This document shows positions 8,049 through 13,178 of a DNA stretch of 15,031 nucleotides, in pieces. A program made the position numbers and the translations under genes. How positions within the stretch are numbered: position 1 is the stretch's first letter; each line of letters starts with the position of its first letter. The notes beneath the pieces are model-generated. The model saw only the letters and a list, made by a program, of their open reading frames with translations, made no database searches and had not been told where the DNA came from. This DNA is from Cellvibrionales bacterium (GTDB taxonomy: Bacteria; Pseudomonadota; Gammaproteobacteria; Pseudomonadales; JAHEGP01), in NCBI GenBank assembly GCA_024645065.1, contig JAHEGP010000053.1:1-15031 (forward strand), read 5' to 3'.

Positions 8049-9499
8049 CGATCGACTATCCAGGTATCTTTACTGCCGCCACCCTGGGAAGAATTGACCA
8101 CCAGGGAACCTTTTCTCAGCGCCACCCGGGTCAGGCCACCGGTGGTGACATAGAGCTCCTTTGCCTGCAGCACAAACGGTCGCAGGTCGAGGTGCCGAGG
8201 CTCTATCGCACCATGCCCCACCAGTGTTGGGACGGTGGACAATTTCAGGGTCTGCTGCGCGATGTAGTTGCGCGGGTTGCCCTCGATCAGCTTGGCGAAT
8301 CGGGCCCGTTCTGCCTTGCTGGCGTGGGGTCCGATCATCATGCCGTAGCCACCCGACTCATTGGCCGGCTTCACCACCAGTTTGTCGAGGTTCGCCAGCA
8401 CATAGGCCCGTTGCTCGTCATCATGGCAGAGGTAGGTCTCGACATTGGCTATCAAGGGATCTTCGTTCAGGTAGTAGCGAATGATATCGGGCACATAGGC
8501 GTAAACCACCTTGTCATCGGCAACGCCTGCGCCCGGGGCGTTGGCCAGGGCTACATTGCCCGCCTGCCACGCTCGCATCAAACCCGATACCCCCAATACT
8601 GAATCCTTATCAAAGACTTCGGGATCCAGGAACAGGTCATCGATGCGACGATAGATGACATCGACCCGATCCATTCCGGAGATGGTGCGCATATAGACGC
8701 AGTCATCGTCCCCCACCACCAGGTCGCTGCCCTCGACCAACTCGACACCCATTTGCTGGGCGAGGTAGGAGTGCTCGAAATAGGCGGAGTTATAAATACC
8801 CGGGGTCAGCACAACGATTTCGGGGCGCTTGATCCGGCGCGGTGACAGCGCGGCCAAGGTAGCGAAAAGCCGGGCGGCATAGTCGTCAACCGGCAGGATA
8901 TGCTCATTCTCAAACAGCTCCGGCAGTACTCGCTTGGTAATCGCCCGGTTCTCGAGCATATAGGAGACTCCGGAGGGCACCCGCAGGTTGTCCTCCAGCA
9001 CGTAGAACTTGCCGTCGTCATCGCGCACCAGGTCAGTGCCACAAACATGGGCCCAAACCCCGAAAGGCGGAGACACGCCAACGCATTCGGGGCGAAAGTT
9101 TTTTGACTGGGTCAGGATGTGCTCGGGGATGACACCGTCCTTGATGACATCCTGCTTGTGATACAAATCATTGATGAACATGTTGAGGGCGCGCAAGCGT
9201 TGCTTCAAACCCTCGGCAGTGACGCGCCATTGCTTCGCCAGAATCGTGCGGGGAATGATATCGAAGGGCCATGCGCGATCGATATTGCCTTCCTCGGTGT
9301 AGACGGTAAAGGATATACCCATCTGGCGAATGGTCGCCTCGGCAGTTTCCTGCCGGGTCTCCAACTCCTCCGGGGTCTGGGACGCAAGGTGATTGGCCAA
9401 TTGCCTGGCCGCGAGGCGAGCATTGCCCGACGGTGTAATCAACTCATCGTAATACTCCCCGCAAGGGTAAGTCTTCCAATCAATTCCTTTTTTTCTCAC
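8045..9499 (-). CDS. Circularly permuted ATP-grasp type 2 ligase (484 aa)
   Basis: The first gene of the anbu operon and the apparently intact ATP-grasp enzyme. Features seen: FYVLEDNLRVPSGVSYMLEN (165-184, with Glu169, Asp170 and Asn171 as likely metal ligands), VLTPGIYNSAYFEHSYLAQQ (230-249), DRVDVIYRRIDD (277-288), the nucleotide loop VVKPANESGGYGMMIG (375-390, Lys377), DLRPFVL (438-444) and the C-terminal GGSKDTWIVDR. ATP-grasp enzymes join a carboxylate to an amine or thiol through an acyl phosphate, so the expected job is peptide or amide bond formation; the substrates are unknown. The start is GTG at 9497-9499, with only a weak purine stretch (GGTTGAG) upstream. An in-frame TGA two codons upstream rules out a longer protein. 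The stop overlaps the alpha-E start. Length is normal for the family. Confidence 0.94.
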   Translation of the reverse strand: MRKKGIDWKTYPCGEYYDELITPSGNARLAARQLANHLASQTPEELETRQETAEATIRQMGISFTVYTEEGNIDRAWPFDIIPRTILAKQWRVTAEGLKQRLRALNMFINDLYHKQDVIKDGVIPEHILTQSKNFRPECVGVSPPFGVWAHVCGTDLVRDDDGKFYVLEDNLRVPSGVSYMLENRAITKRVLPELFENEHILPVDDYAARLFATLAALSPRRIKRPEIVVLTPGIYNSAYFEHSYLAQQMGVELVEGSDLVVGDDDCVYMRTISGMDRVDVIYRRIDDLFLDPEVFDKDSVLGVSGLMRAWQAGNVALANAPGAGVADDKVVYAYVPDIIRYYLNEDPLIANVETYLCHDDEQRAYVLANLDKLVVKPANESGGYGMMIGPHASKAERARFAKLIEGNPRNYIAQQTLKLSTVPTLVGHGAIEPRHLDLRPFVLQAKELYVTTGGLTRVALRKGSLVVNSSQGGGSKDTWIVDR

Positions 9500-9847
9500 T
9501 ACTCAACCTGCCACTGAATTGCTATTACTTTCAGGCGTTGCAGCCGCCACCAGCCATACCGCTGCCTGGCGCAAATGACGCCGCAACCCGGAGCCTTGTC
9601 CAAACCTTGAACCGCCATAAGGATTCTCGACAACGCGATCGACATTGACTTTCCTGATCGCCGGGAACACCGCTGACATGTTGCACCAGCGTGCAGGCCA
9701 ATGCCATAGCGTTAGCAAAATATAGCTGTCGATCCCGGCATGGGCGACTTATTAAAGAAAAACGGCTGCAGAAAAACGGTAACGTCACAGCCAAAAAGAG
9801 GGCCGAAGCCCTCTATGGATCACCAACATCGGAATTTCGCAACTGCC
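9500..9847. other. Intergenic region: anbu-operon leader and amtB terminator
   Basis: About 350 bp separate the ATP-grasp start from the amtB stop. Apart from the amtB terminator at 9792-9814 I see no gene. Short open frames on the minus strand have no good start site and no recognisable product. The anbu-operon promoter must lie here. The best -10-like match on the minus strand is TATATT (9719-9724), but its -35 (TCGCCC at 17 bp) is poor. A second weak option is TCGACA followed 18 bp later by TATGGC. I do not consider either established. A promoter at the first position would give a leader of about 200 nt. Confidence 0.5.
9792..9814 (-). terminator. Rho-independent terminator of amtB
   Basis: On the minus strand AGAGGGC-TTCG-GCCCTCT forms a perfect 7-bp stem with a UUCG tetraloop, followed by TTTT and GG. 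It begins 33 bp after the amtB stop. It closes the torF-glnK-amtB operon and insulates the anbu operon downstream on the same strand. Confidence 0.9.
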
Positions 9848-11098
9848 TCAGACCGACTTGGTGAACTCCGGATAGGCCTCCATACCACACTCGGCGATAT
9901 CGACTCCTTCATATTCATCTTCTTCGCTGACCCGAATACCCATAACCGCTTTCAGAATACCCCAGACTATGAGGCTGGCAATAAACACCCAGCCAAAGAT
10001 AGTCAGCGCGCCGATCAACTGGCCCGAAAAGGAAGCACCGCCATCTTCAGTCAAGGGGTTGGTTACCGGCACCAGCATCAGACCCAGAAAACCGACCACG
10101 CCATGGACCGATATAGCACCTACCGGATCATCGATTTTCAACTTGTCGAGGGTGAGGATTGCAAATACCACCAGCACACCACCCAGGGCACCAAACAATG
10201 TGGCCTGCAAGGCGCTGGGGGTTGAGGGCTCGGCAGTGATCGCAACCAGACCAGCCAGGGCACCATTGAGCGCCATGGTAAGGTCGGCCTTGCCAAATAC
10301 CATGCGGGCAGTGATCAGGGCCGCTATCAGACCGCCGGCTGCTGCTGCGTTGGTATTCATAAACACCACAGCGACAGAGTTAGCACTTTCCACCGTTGCG
10401 GTAGCCAATACCGAGCCGCCGTTAAAGCCGAACCATCCCATCCACAGAATGAAAGTACCGAGGGTCGCCAGGGGCAGGTTTGCACCCACGATGGCGTTGA
10501 TCTGGCCATTGGCGCCGTACTTGCCCTTGCGCGCGCCGAGCAGCAACACGCCAGCCAGTGCGGCACCGGCACCCGCCATGTGAACGATACCGGAGCCCGC
10601 GAAATCCGAGAATCCGAGATCGCCGAGGCTGTACAGGCCAAATACCGACTCACCACCCCAGGTCCAGCTGCCTTCCATCGGGTAGATGAAGCCGGTCATG
10701 ACCACGGCAAATACCAGGAAAGCCCACAGTTTCATCCGTTCAGCCACCGCGCCAGACACGATGGACATCGCTGTGGCGACGAAAACCACCTGGAAGAAGA
10801 AGTCGGCGGAAGGCGCGTAGGTCGCCGCCTCTTCAGCACCGGCGACGCCATCTCCAGCGATAGTCGACAGGAATATATCGCCACCGTACATGATTGCGTA
10901 CCCGCAGATCATGTACATGGTACAAGCCACCGCATACAGGGCGACGTTTTTCAAAAGAATTTCAGTGGTATTCTTGGATCGCACCAAACCAGCTTCCAGC
11001 ATTGCAAAGCCGGCGGCCATCCACATAACAAGCGCTCCGCACACCAGAAAATAAAAGGTGTCCAGCGCGTACGATAATTCAAAGATGCTATTTTCCAT
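9848..11098 (-). CDS. amtB: Ammonium transporter (Amt/MEP/Rh family, 416 aa)
   Basis: An inner-membrane ammonium channel with about eleven hydrophobic segments. Visible family features: FAMLEAGLVRSKN (31-43) after the first membrane helix, GSWTWGG (143-149), the twin pore histidines His173 (SGIVHMAGAG) and His332 (GAISVHGVVGFLG), GWFGFNGGS (221-229) and the acidic cytoplasmic tail ending AECGMEAYPEF. The start is the ATG at 11096-11098, preceded by GGAGGG with a 7-nt spacer. A TTG twelve codons upstream is in frame but has no such site. There is no cleavable signal peptide, unlike E. coli AmtB; this fits the subgroup that begins directly before helix 1. It lies 91 bp after glnK. GlnK is expected to block the channel when nitrogen is plentiful. 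It would be expressed under nitrogen limitation from the sigma-54 promoter upstream of torF. Confidence 0.97.
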   Translation of the reverse strand: MENSIFELSYALDTFYFLVCGALVMWMAAGFAMLEAGLVRSKNTTEILLKNVALYAVACTMYMICGYAIMYGGDIFLSTIAGDGVAGAEEAATYAPSADFFFQVVFVATAMSIVSGAVAERMKLWAFLVFAVVMTGFIYPMEGSWTWGGESVFGLYSLGDLGFSDFAGSGIVHMAGAGAALAGVLLLGARKGKYGANGQINAIVGANLPLATLGTFILWMGWFGFNGGSVLATATVESANSVAVVFMNTNAAAAGGLIAALITARMVFGKADLTMALNGALAGLVAITAEPSTPSALQATLFGALGGVLVVFAILTLDKLKIDDPVGAISVHGVVGFLGLMLVPVTNPLTEDGGASFSGQLIGALTIFGWVFIASLIVWGILKAVMGIRVSEEDEYEGVDIAECGMEAYPEFTKSV

Positions 11099-11168
11099 GA
11101 CCAAGCCCTCCGCAAAGCTCAGAAAAAGGAACAATTGGGTGCAAACTCGAACGAGAGTACCGGTTGGG

Positions 11169-11184
11169 CTCCGGCGTCCCGGAG
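11169..11184 (-). other. Intercistronic hairpin between glnK and amtB
   Basis: CTCCGG (11169-11174) pairs perfectly with CCGGAG (11179-11184) across a 4-nt loop, just after the glnK stop. No T run follows on the minus strand, so it should not terminate. It may stabilise the upstream glnK message or mark a processing site. Confidence 0.5.
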
Positions 11185-11189
11185 TTCAA

Positions 11190-11528
11190 CTAGATGGCGT
11201 CGTCGCCGACTTCACCGGTTCGAATGCGTATCGCCTGCTCGAGCTGGGAAACGAAAATCTTGCCGTCACCGATTTTGCCGGTATTGGCTGCCTTGCTAAT
11301 GGCCTCTATGACCTGGTCAACCAGACCATCGGAAACAGCAATTTCAATCTTCACCTTGGGAAGAAAATCGACGACGTATTCAGCGCCCCGGTAAAGCTCG
11401 GTGTGCCCCTTCTGCCGACCAAAGCCTTTCACCTCGGTAACGGTAATGCCCTGCACACCGATTTCAGACAGGGCCTCTCGCACATCGTCAAGCTTGAACG
11501 GCTTAACAACTGCAGTAATCATTTTCAT
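11190..11528 (-). CDS. glnK: Nitrogen regulatory P-II protein GlnK (112 aa)
   Basis: A small trimeric signal protein that binds ATP/ADP and 2-oxoglutarate and controls AmtB and the NtrB/NtrC and GlnE systems. It shows the T-loop KGHTELYRGAEYVVDFLPK, with Tyr51 as the usual uridylylation site, and the B-loop TGKIGDGKIFV; 112 residues is the standard length. The start ATG (11526-11528) has AAGGAG 7 nt upstream. A second ATG two codons later is less well placed. GlnB and GlnK are hard to separate by sequence alone; pairing with amtB under a sigma-54 promoter argues for GlnK. It follows torF with a 61-bp gap that contains a strong hairpin. Confidence 0.97.
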   Translation of the reverse strand: MKMITAVVKPFKLDDVREALSEIGVQGITVTEVKGFGRQKGHTELYRGAEYVVDFLPKVKIEIAVSDGLVDQVIEAISKAANTGKIGDGKIFVSQLEQAIRIRTGEVGDDAI

Positions 11529-11545
11529 TGCGAATCTCCTTGCAA

Positions 11546-11567
11546 AGCCCGCGCCAGGGCGCGGGCT
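11546..11567 (-). other. Strong hairpin between torF and glnK (possible partial terminator)
   Basis: AGCCCGCGCC (11546-11555) and GGCGCGGGCT (11558-11567) are perfect inverted repeats separated by AG. On the minus strand the stem is followed by only two further T (TTTGC including the last stem base). It lies between the torF stop and the glnK ribosome-binding site. The short T run makes it a weak terminator at best. Partial read-through or 3'-end protection of the torF message would let porin and glnK-amtB be made in different amounts. Confidence 0.65.
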
Positions 11568-11589
11568 GATATGGATGCGTTAAGCGATA

Positions 11590-12372
11590 TCAGAACGATT
11601 TAACCCAGCTGATGAACAGCTTGGTGTTGTCGTTGCCATCGGCATTGTCATTGTCGGCGGCTGAGACGGACAGGGTCACGTCACCGAAATCTCCCGCCGA
11701 CTTGGTCAGGTCAATCTGGCCATAACTGTAGTCGTAGTCAGCATCCATAAAGGCACCGTCGTTGGTGAACTTGTAGTGCCCCAGCAACAGGCCCAGCGTC
11801 CAGGACTCGACAACTTCAAACGCGGCTGCGCCGTAGAAATGCAGGTCGCCAGCGACGAAGGGATTGATATCCTCGTCACCATTGTCGGCCTGGTCATTGA
11901 TGGTGTAGTGCGTCCCGACTTCGAACCACAGAAAGCTGGCAATGGCATAAACCTCGCCAAAGTCGAAGCCCGACTCTAACAGGCCGTAGTGGTAATACAC
12001 GTAGCCAAGATCAAGGGCGACGTGCTCGTTGAAGTCGAAACCCCAACCGATGTAAAAGTCGGCTTCATACTCAGAACCTGAACGTACGCTTAACAGGCTG
12101 ATGTCATCCAGATCCGTGGCATCGTCCACATCGATAATATTGCCGAAGTCGACGTTGGAGACCCAAGCACCGATGTACAGTCCTGAATCGCCTTCCCAGT
12201 CGACACCACCCTGGACCGCTGGGCGGTTGCCGGTCTGGGTGGCGCCACGCCAGACATAGTTGCTGGTTACGCCGATATTGGCGCTGAGCTCCGCCAGCGC
12301 CGGCGCAGGAGCGGTGAGCCCCCCCGCCAACACTGCCGCCCCAAGTGCTACAGCTGCTTTTGAGTTTTTCAT
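11590..12372 (-). CDS. TorF family putative outer-membrane porin (260 aa)
   Basis: An outer-membrane beta-barrel of the TorF/CHP02001 type. It has a clear signal peptide (residues 1-27, MKNSKAAVALGAAVLAGG to PAPALA, cleavage before Glu28). The mature start contains the family hallmark SANIGVTSNYVWRGATQTGN, followed by alternating amphipathic strands rich in Tyr, Trp and Asp (YIGWGFDFNEHVALDLGYVY). The C-terminal residue is Phe (SWVKSF), typical of proteins inserted by the Bam machinery. The ATG at 12370-12372 has GGAG 10 nt upstream and begins directly at the signal peptide. The ATG six codons upstream lacks a ribosome-binding site and would extend the signal peptide unnaturally. It is the first gene after the sigma-54 promoter, ahead of glnK-amtB, so it probably admits ammonium or another small nitrogen compound; the transport specificity is inference. 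Confidence 0.9.
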   Translation of the reverse strand: MKNSKAAVALGAAVLAGGLTAPAPALAELSANIGVTSNYVWRGATQTGNRPAVQGGVDWEGDSGLYIGAWVSNVDFGNIIDVDDATDLDDISLLSVRSGSEYEADFYIGWGFDFNEHVALDLGYVYYHYGLLESGFDFGEVYAIASFLWFEVGTHYTINDQADNGDEDINPFVAGDLHFYGAAAFEVVESWTLGLLLGHYKFTNDGAFMDADYDYSYGQIDLTKSAGDFGDVTLSVSAADNDNADGNDNTKLFISWVKSF

Positions 12373-12440
12373 TGCTAATGTACTCCACATTTAATGGTTA
12401 AAAACTGTCACCCATCGCGAGCAAGACATGCCCACTCCTA

Positions 12441-12455
12441 GCAGGGATCGTGCCA
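12441..12455 (-). promoter_or_regulatory. Sigma-54 (RpoN) -24/-12 promoter of torF-glnK-amtB
   Basis: On the minus strand TGGCACGATCCCTGC matches the RpoN consensus TGGCACG-N4-TTGC, with one mismatch in the -12 element. The invariant GG and GC are separated by exactly 10 bp. Transcription would start near 12429, leaving a leader of about 57 nt before the torF ATG. A nitrogen-regulated promoter is what one expects in front of glnK-amtB. Confidence 0.88.
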
Positions 12456-12475
12456 ACTTTTAAAAAGTCGTTTAA

Positions 12476-12488
12476 TACCAACAACTTA
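12476..12488 (+). promoter_or_regulatory. IHF-like site between enhancer and sigma-54 promoter
   Basis: TACCAACAACTTA matches the IHF consensus WATCAANNNNTTR at all but one defined position. It lies at about -47 to -59 from the predicted start, within an A/T-rich stretch (about 12457-12505), where IHF bends DNA at many sigma-54 promoters. Confidence 0.5.
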
Positions 12489-12531
12489 CGGAATTTTAAA
12501 AAAATCGACGAAAACTCCCCTGCCTGGTCTC

Positions 12532-12546
12532 GCCCGTATCAAGTGC
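12532..12546 (-). promoter_or_regulatory. NtrC-like site, promoter-proximal (about -110)
   Basis: GCCCGTATCAAGTGC has one well-conserved half-site (AAGTGC) and one poor one against GCACYAWWWWRGTGC (11 of 15). Taken alone it is weak. Its centre (12539) is exactly 32 bp from the stronger site at 12564-12578, the same offset as the two main NtrC sites of E. coli glnA. Confidence 0.5.
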
Positions 12547-12563
12547 AGCCGTTACGGGAGCGT

Positions 12564-12578
12564 GCACGAATTTGGAGC
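12564..12578 (-). promoter_or_regulatory. NtrC-like enhancer site (about -142)
   Basis: GCACGAATTTGGAGC matches the NtrC consensus GCACYAWWWWRGTGC at 13 of 15 positions, including the A/T core. Its centre is about 142 bp upstream of the predicted sigma-54 start, a typical enhancer distance. Confidence 0.65.
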
Positions 12579-12730
12579 ATGATTGAAGCCCACCCTTGCC
12601 GGGCCACGAAAATTACGTAAACCTCGGCTCAGATCAGGCAAAACAACACTCAACACCGCTAAATTGCGGCATACCGGCACGCTGAACGTATTAAAGCAAA
12701 CATGCACCCGCTGCTGGATATAGGTAATTA

Positions 12731-12753
12731 CCGGGGCTACCCCGGGCTTTTTT
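12731..12753 (+). terminator. Intrinsic terminator on the plus strand with no gene in front of it
   Basis: CCGGGG (12731-12736), loop CTA, CCCCGG (12740-12745), then GC and six T (12748-12753): a standard Rho-independent terminator reading rightward. On the opposite strand no T run follows the stem. No plus-strand gene lies upstream within the window that it could serve, so it may end a small RNA or act as an attenuator in a long ubiK leader. Confidence 0.75.
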
Positions 12754-12765
12754 AGCTTCGGGCGT

Positions 12766-12780
12766 GCACCAGCGTGGTGC
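12766..12780. promoter_or_regulatory. Third NtrC-like palindrome, upstream of ubiK
   Basis: GCACCAGCGTGGTGC has two perfect NtrC half-sites (GCACCA and TGGTGC) with the correct 3-bp spacing, but a G/C centre in place of A/T (12 of 15). It lies about 88 bp before the ubiK start and about 344 bp upstream of the torF start site. As RNA it would form a stem of 6 to 8 bp, so a leader-hairpin role is the alternative. Confidence 0.4.
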
Positions 12781-12867
12781 GCACTCGCGCCAAAAAGGAA
12801 CCATACTTTCGCTTGTCCATGCTCCCCCTTTTTGGGTTAGACTTGCGCTCTACAAGACGAGGCCGCG

Positions 12868-13128
12868 ATGACACAACAACCACTCTTTGCCGAACTGGCC
12901 AGGCGATTGGGCGAGGTCCTGCCCGGCAAGCCGCCATCTGAAGATCTGGAAAAAACCGTGAAGACTGTCGCACAGTCGGTTTTTGCTCGCCTGGAACTGG
13001 TGACGCGAGAGGAGTTCGATGCCCAGGTGGCAGTGCTGGCGCGCTCCCGGGAGCGAATCCAGCAACTTGAGGCAGAGCTTGCGCGGCTGAGCCAGCAGAT
13101 CGACGCACTGGAAAAAGCAGACAATTAG
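12868..13128 (+). CDS. ubiK: Ubiquinone biosynthesis accessory factor UbiK (86 aa)
   Basis: A small soluble protein of the UbiK/YqiC (BMFP) family that helps UbiJ in the late, oxygen-dependent steps of ubiquinone synthesis. The N-terminal half (FAELARRLGEVLPGK, then EDLEKTVKTVAQSVFARLEL) is the conserved amphipathic part, and VTREEFDAQVAVLARSRERI starts a C-terminal coiled coil (about 45-83) with heptad leucines. Length is usual for the family. The ATG at 12868-12870 is preceded by GACGAGG at a normal distance. It is followed 50 bp later by yifB on the same strand. The ubiK-yifB pair beside glnK-amtB is an arrangement I recall from Pseudomonas. Confidence 0.93.
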   Translation: MTQQPLFAELARRLGEVLPGKPPSEDLEKTVKTVAQSVFARLELVTREEFDAQVAVLARSRERIQQLEAELARLSQQIDALEKADN

Positions 13129-13134
13129 GGACCC

Positions 13135-13159
13135 CGCGGCATCCTGGATCGATGCCGCG
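13135..13159 (+). other. Intercistronic hairpin between ubiK and yifB
   Basis: CGCGGCATC (13135-13143) and GATGCCGCG (13151-13159) form a perfect 9-bp stem with a 7-nt loop, 7 nt after the ubiK stop and 19 nt before the yifB start. No T run follows, so termination is not expected. It could protect the ubiK 3' end or set the ratio of the two products. Confidence 0.6.
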
Positions 13160-13178
13160 ACACGGCCAGGGAGAGGCT

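Larger units (their letters stand above)
12391..12867. other. Intergenic regulatory region between torF and ubiK
   Basis: About 480 bp without a supported gene, between divergently transcribed torF and ubiK. The torF side holds the sigma-54 promoter, an IHF-like site and two NtrC-like sites, all listed separately. The ubiK side holds an intrinsic terminator on the plus strand (12731-12753) and a further NtrC-like palindrome (12766-12780). A possible but weak sigma-70 promoter for ubiK is TTGTCC (12813-12818) with TAGACT (12838-12843) at 19 bp. A long open frame on the minus strand through ubiK and the start of yifB is an antisense shadow. Confidence 0.6.

Noticed and set aside
9503..9718. 71-codon frame upstream of the first ATP-grasp gene as a possible leader peptide or small gene
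   Set aside because: It needs a TTG start without a ribosome-binding site, the product is unlike any known family, and another frame is open over the same stretch.
11099..11134. Longer amtB start (TTG at 11132-11134)
   Set aside because: The ATG at 11096-11098 has GGAGGG at ideal spacing; the extra twelve residues would include that ribosome-binding site.
12373..12390. Upstream ATG for torF
   Set aside because: No ribosome-binding site, and it would place extra residues before an otherwise ideal signal peptide beginning MKNSK.
13152..13178. Upstream ATG for yifB
   Set aside because: No ribosome-binding site; the family N-terminus starts at MSLAII, right after GGGAGAGG.
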